Below are positions 54,390-62,447 of a stretch of DNA of 64,000 nucleotides, piece by piece. Below the pieces are notes generated by a model, which saw only the letters and a list, made by a program, of their open reading frames with translations, did no database searches and was not told where the DNA came from. The position numbers and the translations under genes were made by a program. This DNA comes from Pseudomonas asiatica (GTDB lineage: Bacteria > Pseudomonadota > Gammaproteobacteria > Pseudomonadales > Pseudomonadaceae), in contig NZ_CP157874.1 in the NCBI RefSeq assembly GCF_040214835.1, positions 3,042,001 through 3,106,000 on the forward strand, read 5' to 3'. Every line of letters starts with the position of its first letter. The first letter of the stretch is position 1.

Positions 54390-55718
54390 ATGCACCGACC
54401 GATACCCCACCCGCTGGCAGTGGCGATTTTCGCCGGCATGCTCCAGCTCCCGGCGCAGGCTGCCTTGAACGCTGTCGATCCAGGCGCCTATGTGCCCGCC
54501 AACGGCGGCTTCCCTGCCTGGTACCAGGACAGCCACGGTCGTACCCTCGACCTGTGCCTGACCAAGGCGGTCAGCTCGCGGGTGCCTGGCGCGCCCGGCG
54601 CACCGTCGTACATGTGCACGCTGCTGCCTACCCCCGGCGTGTTCGACGATACCCAACCCATCGTCTTCCCCACCAACTTCCCTGACGAGGCGTTCTGGTT
54701 CACCGCCGACGCCGCCATCGTCGACGCCACTCGCGGCATCGACCTCAGCTACGGCACCGCGATCGAAGCGGCATTTGCCGCCGAAGAACCGGTCGACGGC
54801 GACCAGGTCAGCTTCGCCCGGGTGCGTATCCGGGTCGACGTGCCAACCGCCGGCACCTACGTGGTCACTCACCCCTACGGCGTTGAAGTGTTCGACGTAC
54901 CTGCGGCCGGGCGCCGGGCGATCAACATGACCCGCGACATCGGCATTGCCGGCGCAGGTGATTTCACCGGTGCCCTGAAAGGCGATGTCGGGCCGTTCCT
55001 GCGTAGTGTCAACGGCCCCTACACCGAAGGCAGCGAGCGTTTCATCGGCGACCCGAACCTGGAAGAACGGGTGACCGGCAGCCCGTTCAACACCAACTAC
55101 GTGCGCATCGAAGGCCCCGGCGGCATCGACCTGCGCACCGAGCTGTTCGCGGTTTCGGGCAAGCTTTCCGCAGTGGCCCTGCCAACCCCGCTGATGCCGC
55201 AACGCACTACCTACTCGCGGCATACCGAGAACGGCGACCTGCGCGCCCAGCAGGACATCTTCGTGATGGCCCCGCCGCCACCGGCCAGCGTCACCCTGAC
55301 CAGCCAGACACCCAACCTGAACCTCACCGAGGCCAACGGTACCGGCGCCTGGTACGCCCAGTCGGTGCTCGACCCGGCCGCCGGGACGGTCCTGACGCTG
55401 ACCGCCGACAACAGCGTGGCGATCCCCACCAGCAGCCTGACCACCGCCAACGTGCCGCTGACCGACCTGGTCACCATCACCCAGGCCCAGTACCGCCTGT
55501 CCACCGGCGAGCTGACCCTGGTGGCCAGCACCAGCGACGAAACCACGCCGCCAGTGCTCACCGCACATACCGGCAACGGCGCGCTGATCGGCAACCTGAG
55601 CGGAACTGGCGCCGTGAAGACGCTGAGCACCAGCCTGTCGCCGATCCCGCCGGCCAAGGTGCAGGTCACCAGTGCCAATGGCGGTAGCGACACCGAAGAC
55701 GTGGTGCTGGTGCCATGA
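54390..55718 (+). CDS. Secreted protein of the curli-type operon (paralog 1)
   Basis: A 442-residue exported protein, signal peptide ending LQLPAQA. The first 290 residues form a domain shared with the next gene: VDPGAYVPANGGFPAWYQDS, RVPGAPGAPSYMCTLLPTPGVFDD, FWFTADAA, AAFAAEEPVDGDQVSFARVRIRVDVPTAGTY and GSPFNTNYVRIEGPGG. A beta-rich second domain (340-442) includes LTLVASTSDET and VTSANGGSDTED. GGAGGAAA precedes the ATG. I do not recognise a family. Its place ahead of csgB and csgA suggests a fibre-associated surface or assembly role. Confidence 0.75.
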   Translation: MHRPIPHPLAVAIFAGMLQLPAQAALNAVDPGAYVPANGGFPAWYQDSHGRTLDLCLTKAVSSRVPGAPGAPSYMCTLLPTPGVFDDTQPIVFPTNFPDEAFWFTADAAIVDATRGIDLSYGTAIEAAFAAEEPVDGDQVSFARVRIRVDVPTAGTYVVTHPYGVEVFDVPAAGRRAINMTRDIGIAGAGDFTGALKGDVGPFLRSVNGPYTEGSERFIGDPNLEERVTGSPFNTNYVRIEGPGGIDLRTELFAVSGKLSAVALPTPLMPQRTTYSRHTENGDLRAQQDIFVMAPPPPASVTLTSQTPNLNLTEANGTGAWYAQSVLDPAAGTVLTLTADNSVAIPTSSLTTANVPLTDLVTITQAQYRLSTGELTLVASTSDETTPPVLTAHTGNGALIGNLSGTGAVKTLSTSLSPIPPAKVQVTSANGGSDTEDVVLVP

Positions 55719-55750
55719 ACAGACAAAGGCTCAGCCTTCAAGGAGGCAGC

Positions 55751-57988
55751 ATGAACACTTGGTCGCGCCGTGCGCTGTTGGCCGCCGGTTTTTCTCTTAC
55801 CGTTACCAGCGCCGCGTTTGCCGCGCTGTCCGATGTCGACCCGGGGCCCTACACCTTCGCCACCGGTGGCTATCCGATGTGGTACAAGGACAGCCTCGAC
55901 CAGTCCCTGGAGCTGTGCCAGTCCCGTGCCACCAGTACGCGAGCCCCCGGCGCGCCAGGGGCACCCGCCTACATGTGTACCTTGTTGCCCGAGCCCGGCA
56001 TCTATGACGATGCCCTGCCGTTGGTGTTCCCGGACAACTGGCCGCCAGAGATGTTCTGGTTCCTGGCTGAAACCGACATTCCGCAGGTCGGCAACAGCGG
56101 CTACGAGCTGGAGGTCTATGTAGCCGGGGTGGAGGCAGCCTTCGCCGCTGAAAACCCGGTCGATGGTGACCAGCAGAGCTTCGCCCGCATCCGTATCCGC
56201 GCTTCGGTCCCAAGTACCGGTACCTACACCATCACCCACCCTTACGGGGTGGAGACGGTCAACGTCACCACGGCTGGGCGCCGGGCGATCAACATCACCC
56301 GGGACATAGGCATTGGTGCTCCTGGCAACTTCCGGGGAGCGCTGGCGGGGGCGATCGGCCCTTGGCTGAAGGGTGTTGGCGGGCCTTACACCGCGGTCAA
56401 CCCCGATACCGGCGCCATCGAAACCTACATCGGCGACCCCAATATCACCGAAGCGGTGACCGGCAGCCCCTTCAATACCAACTTCGTGCGCATTCAAGGC
56501 CCCGCTGGCACCATCCAGACCAACACCTTCACTGTTTCAGGCAAGGTACTGGACCAGCGTGCCCAGACCCCGGTCAGCCTGGAACGCGCCACCTACTCGC
56601 GCAATGCCACCGGCACCCGCACGGAAGTGTTCGCCAAGGCGCCCAGCGCAGCCAGCCTGTGCATGCGCAATGGCATCGCCCTGGTCGGCACCCCGCCTTC
56701 GCCGTGCCAGTACACCCTCACCGCCGACAACAACGGGCTGTTCTTCCACCAGCAGTTCGGCCAGGAAGCACCGCCCGCAGTGGTGGTGGTCACCGCCAGC
56801 AACAGCGCCGGCGGCACCCAGCCGACCGCGCTGTCGAGCAAGCTCACCGACGTGGTCAAGGTCAGCACCGCACGCTACGACTGGGCCAACAAGCGCCTGC
56901 TGATCGAGGCCAGTTCCAGTGATGAGGTGGCGATCCCCGACCTGCTCGCCCAGGGCTACGGTCGCCTGTCCAAGGCAGGCACGCTGCAGAGCCTGACGGT
57001 CAACGACGTACCGCAGCCACCGGCCACGATCACGGTCAAGTCGGCACGTGGCGGCAGCGATATCGAACCGGTGGTCGTGGTCGGCAACGCACCGGTCGAG
57101 GCGGCCAACCAGCCACCGCTGGCCCAGGCCGATATCGGCAGCACCAGCGTCGGTATCCCGATCACCCTCAACCTGCTACAGAACGACAGCGACCCGGACG
57201 GCAACGTACCGCTGACCATCAGCGACCTGACCCAGCCCGGTACCGGCCTTGGCGGCGTGGTGATGAACGGCACCACCTCGGTCACCTACACCCCGCCAGC
57301 CGGGGCCACGCAACCCGTGGTGGCCACCTTCAGCTACCGGGCGGTGGACGCCAAGGGCCTGAAGTCGGCACCGGCTACTGTCACCATCAACGTAGCGCCC
57401 AACCGGGCACCAACCGCCAACCCGGAAACCGTCGCCACCCTGGGCGTGCCATTGACCATCAACGTGCTGGCCAACGACACCGATCCGGAAGGCAACGTGC
57501 CGCTGACTGTCCCCGCTACCTCCCTCACCCAGCCGGCTACCGGTCGGGGCACGGTCAGCACCGACGGCACCACGGTGACCTACACCCCACCGGCCACGGT
57601 GACCACCGCCTTCACCACCACCTTCACCTACCAGGCGCGTGACTCGCTGGGGGCGCTGTCCAACCCCACTACCGTCACCGTCAACGTGTCGCCACGGCCC
57701 GCCGCCGAAACCTTCGCGGTCACGGCAGCCACGGTCACGGCACGCTCCAACAACCGTTACAACTGGGACCTCAGCGGTACCTCGTCGGTCACCACCGGCA
57801 ACACCGTCACCGTGCGGGTTACCACCACTACCGGCGTGCAGACCCTTGGCACCGCCACGGTAGCGCTGACCGGCCGCTGGCGCCTGGCGGTGAGCAATAG
57901 CACCACGATCATCCCGACTGCGGCACCGACGGCGACGATCACCACCAGCCAGGGCACCACACGCACCGTCAACGTAACCGTGCAGTAA
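55751..57988 (+). CDS. Secreted multidomain protein of the curli-type operon (paralog 2)
   Basis: A 745-residue exported protein. Its N-terminal part repeats that of the upstream protein (VDPGPYTFATGGYPMWYKDS, RAPGAPGAPAYMCTLLPEPGIYDD, NPVDGDQQSFARIRIRASV). It then adds two cadherin-like/Big_9-type Ig modules (about 453-550 and 551-648) with NLLQNDSDPDGNVPLT and NVLANDTDPEGNVPLT, which have the Asp-rich loops of calcium-binding repeats, and a final beta-rich Thr-rich domain. ATG 55751 follows AGGAGG; an ATG at 55715 overlaps the previous stop but has no such site. It is likely an adhesin-type surface protein. The function is inferred. Confidence 0.78.
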   Translation: MNTWSRRALLAAGFSLTVTSAAFAALSDVDPGPYTFATGGYPMWYKDSLDQSLELCQSRATSTRAPGAPGAPAYMCTLLPEPGIYDDALPLVFPDNWPPEMFWFLAETDIPQVGNSGYELEVYVAGVEAAFAAENPVDGDQQSFARIRIRASVPSTGTYTITHPYGVETVNVTTAGRRAINITRDIGIGAPGNFRGALAGAIGPWLKGVGGPYTAVNPDTGAIETYIGDPNITEAVTGSPFNTNFVRIQGPAGTIQTNTFTVSGKVLDQRAQTPVSLERATYSRNATGTRTEVFAKAPSAASLCMRNGIALVGTPPSPCQYTLTADNNGLFFHQQFGQEAPPAVVVVTASNSAGGTQPTALSSKLTDVVKVSTARYDWANKRLLIEASSSDEVAIPDLLAQGYGRLSKAGTLQSLTVNDVPQPPATITVKSARGGSDIEPVVVVGNAPVEAANQPPLAQADIGSTSVGIPITLNLLQNDSDPDGNVPLTISDLTQPGTGLGGVVMNGTTSVTYTPPAGATQPVVATFSYRAVDAKGLKSAPATVTINVAPNRAPTANPETVATLGVPLTINVLANDTDPEGNVPLTVPATSLTQPATGRGTVSTDGTTVTYTPPATVTTAFTTTFTYQARDSLGALSNPTTVTVNVSPRPAAETFAVTAATVTARSNNRYNWDLSGTSSVTTGNTVTVRVTTTTGVQTLGTATVALTGRWRLAVSNSTTIIPTAAPTATITTSQGTTRTVNVTVQ

Positions 57989-58003
57989 AGGCCGGAGGTT
58001 GCA

Positions 58004-58477
58004 ATGAAACGCCTGTACCCCCTGCTGCTCGGCCTGGCCCTGGTGGGCCAGGCCTGCTGGGCCGACGACCTGCTGGACAATGCCGACCTCGCGCCCGGCA
58101 ACGACCTCGGCGACCCGGTGATCATCCGCCTGCTGCCGGCCGGCGCCGGCCAGGCTGCGGTGATCGAGCAGCAAGGCGCGGGCAACCGCGCCGCACTCGA
58201 CCAGAACGGCCAGGCCCTGCTGGGCCGCATCGTCCAGGCCGGTGGCGCGCAGGAAGCGTACATCTTGCAGGAAGGTAGTGACCTGATGGCCATCATCAGC
58301 CAACAGGGAAATGGCAACAGCGCGTCGATCCGCCAGAGCGGCAGCAGCAACAGCGCGGCCATCGAGCAGATCGGCAACGACAACAGCGCCAGCATCGTGC
58401 AGTCCGGCACTGGCCTCAACAGCTCCGTGACCCAGGCCGGCAATGGCCAGCACGTTCAGATCACCCAATACCGATAG
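58004..58477 (+). CDS. csgB: Curlin nucleator-like protein (CsgB-like)
   Basis: A 157-residue protein with signal peptide (LLLGLALVGQACWA) and about five curlin-type repeats: IEQQGAGNRAALDQ, ILQEGSDLMAIISQQGNGNSASIRQ, GSSNSAAIEQIGNDNSASIVQ and a last VTQAGNGQHVQITQYR. The repeat spacing (S/A-x5-Q-x-G-x2-N-x5-Q) is that of CsgA/CsgB. Being smaller and preceding the long subunit, it fits the minor nucleator. GGAGG is 7 bases before the ATG. Confidence 0.85.
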   Translation: MKRLYPLLLGLALVGQACWADDLLDNADLAPGNDLGDPVIIRLLPAGAGQAAVIEQQGAGNRAALDQNGQALLGRIVQAGGAQEAYILQEGSDLMAIISQQGNGNSASIRQSGSSNSAAIEQIGNDNSASIVQSGTGLNSSVTQAGNGQHVQITQYR

Positions 58478-58493
58478 CCCTGGAGGCACCCCC

Positions 58494-59939
58494 ATGTACA
58501 AGCTCGCTCCGTTAAGTGCCGCTATCGTCCTGGCCCTTGCAGGTCAGGCCATGGCTGCTGACAGCACCTCGTCCCAGACCCAGGACGGCAAGGAAAACAT
58601 CGCCGAAGTCAGCCAGTCCCTGGCGCCATTCGCCTCGGCCACCCAGACCCAGACCGGCAAGGGCAACAACCACCTGGCGGTGCAATCCGAGAGCACCAGT
58701 GATATCCAGCAGAGTGCCAACGGCCAGTACAACGCCGGCTACGCCGACCAACTGTTCGAGAACGGCAGCCAGATCACCCAGCACGCCAGCGGCAGCTACA
58801 ACGATGCCTTCGTCAGCCAGTCGCTGGGCCTGGGCAACCAGTCGCTGCAAACCCAGCAAGGCGCCGAAAACACCTCGACCGTGTGGCAGGACAGCCAGGA
58901 AGGCAGCAAGGCCACCACCTGGCAATCCGGCCAGCGCAACGAGGCCTTCATCGAGCAGACCTTTGGTGGCAGCAACAACAGCAGCATCATCAACCAGACC
59001 GGCCAGGACAACTACGCCGCCGCCGAGCACCTGAGCTACGTCGATGGCGATATCCAGGTCTACCAGGATGGCAAAGGCAACTGGGCGTATGGCGACCAGC
59101 GCGACGGCACCGGCGGCACCATCGGCATAGGCCAGTACGGTGGCGGCAACTCGGTGGAAGTGTGGCAGGACAACCAGACTGCCAGCCAGGCATCGGTAAC
59201 CCAGTCCGGCCAGCTGAACGAAGGCTATATCGACCAGAGCTTCGGCATGAACAACAAGGTCAGCCTGTCGCAACAGGGCACGGCCAACGCCAGCTGGTCG
59301 GACCAGTTCGAGACCAACAACTCGACCACCACCATCACCCAGACCGGTAGCAACAACCTGCATTTCACCTACCAGAACGGTGAAAACCTCAACCTGACCA
59401 TCAACACCAAGGGCAATGGCAACAGCGTCACTGCCAGCAACTGGAAAGGCGCCAAGATGGGCGGCCAGTTCGGTACCAACCAGAACGCCACCATCAACCA
59501 GAACGGCAATGGCAACGGCGCCAACCTGACCCAGAACGGTGACAACCAGCTGGCCACGCTGACCCAGAAAGGCACCGGCAACCAGATGGAGACCAAGCAG
59601 GCCGACATGAACAACGAGCTGTACTTCGAACAGAACGGCACTGACAACATCCTGATCGCCGACCAGCGTGGCACCGAAAACTATGCCTACGGCAACAGCC
59701 AGGGCACCGGCAACGTCATCAACCTGGACCAGTCCGGCTACAGCAACCAGAGCTACACCAACCAGCTGTACGGTGGCGGCAACGAAGCCACCATCAAGCA
59801 GGTTGACAGTTACAACGTCGCCTACGTGACCCAGGGAGGCCAGGGCAACAAGGCGTACGTCGACCAGAGCGGTGTCACCCAGACCGCGACCATCAGCCAG
59901 CTGGGCAGCGCGAACGTGGCCACTGTGACCCAGCAATAG
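58494..59939 (+). CDS. csgA: Very long curlin major subunit-like protein (CsgA-like)
   Basis: A 481-residue protein, signal peptide ending GQAMA, then about 20 degenerate curlin repeats: for instance NEAFIEQTFGGSNNSSIINQTG, SQASVTQSGQLNEGYIDQSFG, NATINQNGNGNGANLTQNGDNQ and KAYVDQSGVTQTATISQLG. The Gln/Asn-rich Q-x-G-x2-N pattern marks an amyloid-type cross-beta fibre subunit. E. coli CsgA has about 150 residues and five repeats, so this one is about three times longer. TGGAGG precedes ATG 58494. No csgD, E, F or G is in this window. Confidence 0.85.
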   Translation: MYKLAPLSAAIVLALAGQAMAADSTSSQTQDGKENIAEVSQSLAPFASATQTQTGKGNNHLAVQSESTSDIQQSANGQYNAGYADQLFENGSQITQHASGSYNDAFVSQSLGLGNQSLQTQQGAENTSTVWQDSQEGSKATTWQSGQRNEAFIEQTFGGSNNSSIINQTGQDNYAAAEHLSYVDGDIQVYQDGKGNWAYGDQRDGTGGTIGIGQYGGGNSVEVWQDNQTASQASVTQSGQLNEGYIDQSFGMNNKVSLSQQGTANASWSDQFETNNSTTTITQTGSNNLHFTYQNGENLNLTINTKGNGNSVTASNWKGAKMGGQFGTNQNATINQNGNGNGANLTQNGDNQLATLTQKGTGNQMETKQADMNNELYFEQNGTDNILIADQRGTENYAYGNSQGTGNVINLDQSGYSNQSYTNQLYGGGNEATIKQVDSYNVAYVTQGGQGNKAYVDQSGVTQTATISQLGSANVATVTQQ

Positions 59940-59953
59940 ATCGCTCCCCCTTT

Positions 59954-59994
59954 GAACCGCGGTGCTCCTCTCCCTGGTGCCGCGGTTCCTTTTT
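59954..59994 (+). terminator. Rho-independent terminator of the curli-type operon
   Basis: GAACCGCGG and CCGCGGTTC form a 9-bp GC-rich stem with a 17-base loop, followed by CTTTTT, 14 bp after the csgA stop. Confidence 0.85.
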
Positions 59995-60024
59995 ATTCCT
60001 GTCAGAACTTCTTTTCTTGCCGAC

Positions 60025-60113
60025 CTGTTCGCGGGCACGCCCGCTCCCACAGGTACTCCACCGCCGTCAAAGCCTGCGCCAACCCTGTGGGAGCGGGCAT
60101 GCCCGCGAATAGG
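60025..60113. repeat. Inverted pair of REP elements
   Basis: Facing GTTCGCGGGCACGCCCGCTCCCACAGG and CCTGTGGGAGCGGGCATGCCCGCGAAT arms with a 28-base centre, between the csgA terminator and alkB. Confidence 0.9.
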
Positions 60114-60167
60114 CCAAGCCTGCCAAGCGCATTACAATGGTCCCCAACCAAGCCGATACCCAATCCC

Positions 60168-60815
60168 ATGATCCAGTCCGACCTCAACCTGTTCGGCCAC
60201 CAGCCGCAACGCCTGGCCAGCCACACCGTGCTGCTGCCCGGCTTCGCCCTGGCCGAGATCGAGCCTCTGCTCGATGCCCTGCGCCCGGTGCTGCGTGCCG
60301 CGCCGTTCCGGCACATGCACACCCCGGGCGGCCTGCGCATGGCGGTAGGGTTGACCAACTGCGGCACGCTGGGTTGGGTCAGTGACGAACACGGCTACCG
60401 CTACAGCCATTGCGACCCGCTCAGCGGCAAACCCTGGCCCGCCCTGCCCCCCGTGTTGCTCGAGCTGGCCAACCGCGCCGCGGCCATGGCCGGGTTCGAC
60501 GGCTTCGTGCCGGATGCCTGCCTGGTCAACCATTACCTGCCGGGCACCCGCCTGAGCCTGCACCAGGACCGCGACGAGCAGGACTTCGGCCAACCGATCG
60601 TGTCGGTGTCGCTGGGCTTGCCGGCGGTGTTCCTGTTCGGTGGCCTGCAGCGCGCCGACAAGACCCAGCGCATCCCACTGAGCCACGGCGATGTGCTGGT
60701 CTGGGGTGGAGAGGACCGCTTGCGCTTTCACGGCGTGCTCCCGATCAAGCCCGGCGTGCATCCGCGCCTGGGTGAACGGCGGATAAACCTGACCCTGCGC
60801 AAGGCCGGTGGCTGA
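60168..60815 (+). CDS. alkB: Alpha-ketoglutarate-dependent DNA demethylase AlkB
   Basis: A 215-residue Fe(II)/2-oxoglutarate dioxygenase that reverses 1-methyladenine and 3-methylcytosine damage. Iron ligands are His132 and Asp134 (LHQDRDEQD) and His188 (RFHGVLP); RINLTLR at the C-terminus supplies the arginine for 2-oxoglutarate. Size matches E. coli AlkB (216). The open frame begins at 59952 through the REP, but ATG 60168 is the family start. No Ada site or ada gene is next to it. Confidence 0.94.
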   Translation: MIQSDLNLFGHQPQRLASHTVLLPGFALAEIEPLLDALRPVLRAAPFRHMHTPGGLRMAVGLTNCGTLGWVSDEHGYRYSHCDPLSGKPWPALPPVLLELANRAAAMAGFDGFVPDACLVNHYLPGTRLSLHQDRDEQDFGQPIVSVSLGLPAVFLFGGLQRADKTQRIPLSHGDVLVWGGEDRLRFHGVLPIKPGVHPRLGERRINLTLRKAGG

Positions 60816-60984
60816 ATCGGAGCGACGGCCTGTCACCCGGCGCAAACAGGATGAACGCGCATGAAACACGTTGAACATCTTGGCCAGGCAAGCTTCAAAC
60901 GATATGCCATGCCCTCTTCAGCCTGGAGCCCGCCATGCCCTGCCAGCCCTGTTCCCCGACCCCTCACAGCGGAGCCGCGCGCCC

Positions 60985-61272
60985 ATGAAAATGCCCTGCC
61001 GCGCGCCCAATTCCTCACTGCAACTCGATTACGTACGCGACACCCTGTTCGGCCCGGTGGCACAAAGCGTGGAATGCCAGTGCCAACTCGCCGCCCTCAA
61101 CCTGCAAGGCCGCCCGGGCCTGCGCCTGCACATCTGCCCGCCGCTGCCCGACAAGGTCGACCGTGCCCACAGCGTGGCCTTCGTCTGGGACGGGCGCAGC
61201 TACCACGGTGTGGTCCGCGACCAGGGCAAGTGCGGTGATGGCGGCCTCAACCTGCTGCTGGAACTGCTGTAA
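60985..61272 (+). CDS. Hypothetical protein, 95 residues
   Basis: A short frame from ATG 60985 (MKMPCRAPNSSL) of which the C-terminal half looks protein-like: CQLAALNLQGRPGLRLHICP, AHSVAFVWDGRSYHGVVRDQGKCG and NLLLELL. No family was recognised. There is no strong ribosome site and an antisense frame covers the same bases, so the call is uncertain. The compact aromatic/Gly pattern in the middle suggests a small folded domain. Confidence 0.5.
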   Translation: MKMPCRAPNSSLQLDYVRDTLFGPVAQSVECQCQLAALNLQGRPGLRLHICPPLPDKVDRAHSVAFVWDGRSYHGVVRDQGKCGDGGLNLLLELL

Positions 61273-61368
61273 GACGATCAACGGCGATCAACCCGGCTGA
61301 ACCCAGCGGGCGCGTCACGTCTCCATAGCAAAAGGGCCCATGTCTGCCGGAGAACGCGGAGAACGCCA

Positions 61369-61983
61369 ATGAACAGTCCGTTGCTCAAGCTCTTCACTCA
61401 CCCCGCCGACGCCTGGCTGGATATTCGCCGGGCCGAGGAAGACCACCCGCAGCAGTATCTGCCGCGCCTGCTGGCCCTGGCGTTGATCCCCGCGGTGTGC
61501 CTGTTCTTCGGCACCACCACCTTCGGCTGGAGCCTGGCGGCCGAGGAGCGGGTGCGCCTGAGCATGGCCAGCGCCGCGCAACTGGCGGGCCTGCTCTATG
61601 CCACCACGGTCGTCGGGGTGATGTTGATGGGCACGATGATCCGCTGGATGTCGCGCGGTTTCGATGCGCAGCCCAGCCTCAACCAGTGCATCGGCTTTGC
61701 CGCCTACTGCGCCACGCCATGGTTCTTTGCCGGGGTGGTTGGCCTGCTGCCGATCCGCTGGCTCGCGCTGGCTGCGCTGCTGGCAGCCTCGGCCTATGCC
61801 AGTGTGTTGCTGTATGGCGGGTTGCAGACCTTCCTGCGCCTGAAGAAGGAACAGGCCATGCTGTTCGCTACCTGCGTGTGGGGCGTGGGGTTGCTGCTGC
61901 TGGTGACCATCCTGGTGGCGATGATCCTGTTCTGGTTCAACGGCCTGATGCCGGAATATGTGCGCCCGGCCAGCCTGGGCTGA
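61369..61983 (+). CDS. YIP1 family inner-membrane protein
   Basis: A 204-residue protein with five hydrophobic segments. The N-terminal amphipathic part HPADAWLDIRRAEEDHPQQYLPRLLALALIPAVCLFFG and the GFDAQPSLNQCIGFAAYCATPWFFAGVVGLLPIRW block are typical of the Yip1/DUF1282 family. Bacterial members are of unknown function. GGAGAACGCC precedes the ATG. It is convergent with the DUF1652 gene, 20 bp away. Confidence 0.85.
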   Translation: MNSPLLKLFTHPADAWLDIRRAEEDHPQQYLPRLLALALIPAVCLFFGTTTFGWSLAAEERVRLSMASAAQLAGLLYATTVVGVMLMGTMIRWMSRGFDAQPSLNQCIGFAAYCATPWFFAGVVGLLPIRWLALAALLAASAYASVLLYGGLQTFLRLKKEQAMLFATCVWGVGLLLLVTILVAMILFWFNGLMPEYVRPASLG

Positions 61984-62002
61984 CCGGGGCGCGGCAGGCG
62001 CC

Positions 62003-62242
62003 TCAGGCGATCGCCTTGAGTGGCGCCGGGTGGCTGTCACGCAGCGCGTGCAGCTGCCCCACCAGGTTGACCAGGTCGCGGCAACTGTTGAGGCTATGCA
62101 GGGGGACCCCGCTCAGGGTCACGCCCTCGTCGAGACTCTGGCCCTGACCCAGGCGGATGGTCAGGTTGGCGCCGTCCGTGCAGCTGACTTCGCAACGGTC
62201 GGGCAGGCAGGCCTGCTCGATCATCTGCCGCATTTCTAGCAT
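62003..62242 (-). CDS. DUF1652 domain protein
   Basis: A 79-residue cytosolic protein with MLEMRQMIEQACLPDRCEV at the start and NLTIRLGQ, SLNSCRDLVNLVGQLHAL later, the pattern of the Pseudomonas DUF1652 family, whose function is unknown. ATG 62242 follows TAGGAG six bases ahead; an in-frame ATG at 62263 (MSLIGVS) after GAGGG is an alternative. Confidence 0.75.
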   Translation of the reverse strand: MLEMRQMIEQACLPDRCEVSCTDGANLTIRLGQGQSLDEGVTLSGVPLHSLNSCRDLVNLVGQLHALRDSHPAPLKAIA

Positions 62243-62419
62243 CGAAACTCCTATCAACGACATGGTACGACCCTCTCTTTGGGATGGCCTGTTGTGTGAG
62301 TACGCCTTTGTCGGGCGAGGCGCCAATTGATATTGCGCATGCCGGAGCAGGCGTCCATGCGCCTGGGCAATGATCATGCGGGGAATCCTCTAGCACCTTA
62401 GTGGAAGATCGCCTGCGCA

Positions 62420-62435
62420 GTTCGAGTGTTCGAAC
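62420..62435. other. Perfect 6-4-6 palindrome downstream of alkA
   Basis: GTTCGAGTGTTCGAAC lies 13 bp past the alkA stop and 178 bp before the DUF1652 start. It lacks a T run, so is a weak terminator candidate; it might be an operator. Confidence 0.3.
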
Positions 62436-62447
62436 GCGATGGCAGAC

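Noticed and set aside
58512..60050. A 512-residue minus-strand frame opposite csgA
   Set aside because: It is the complement of the curlin repeats and runs through the terminator and into a REP. It has no ribosome site.
59952..60167. N-terminal extension of AlkB
   Set aside because: The extension reads through a terminator and a REP pair; the AlkB family starts at ATG 60168.
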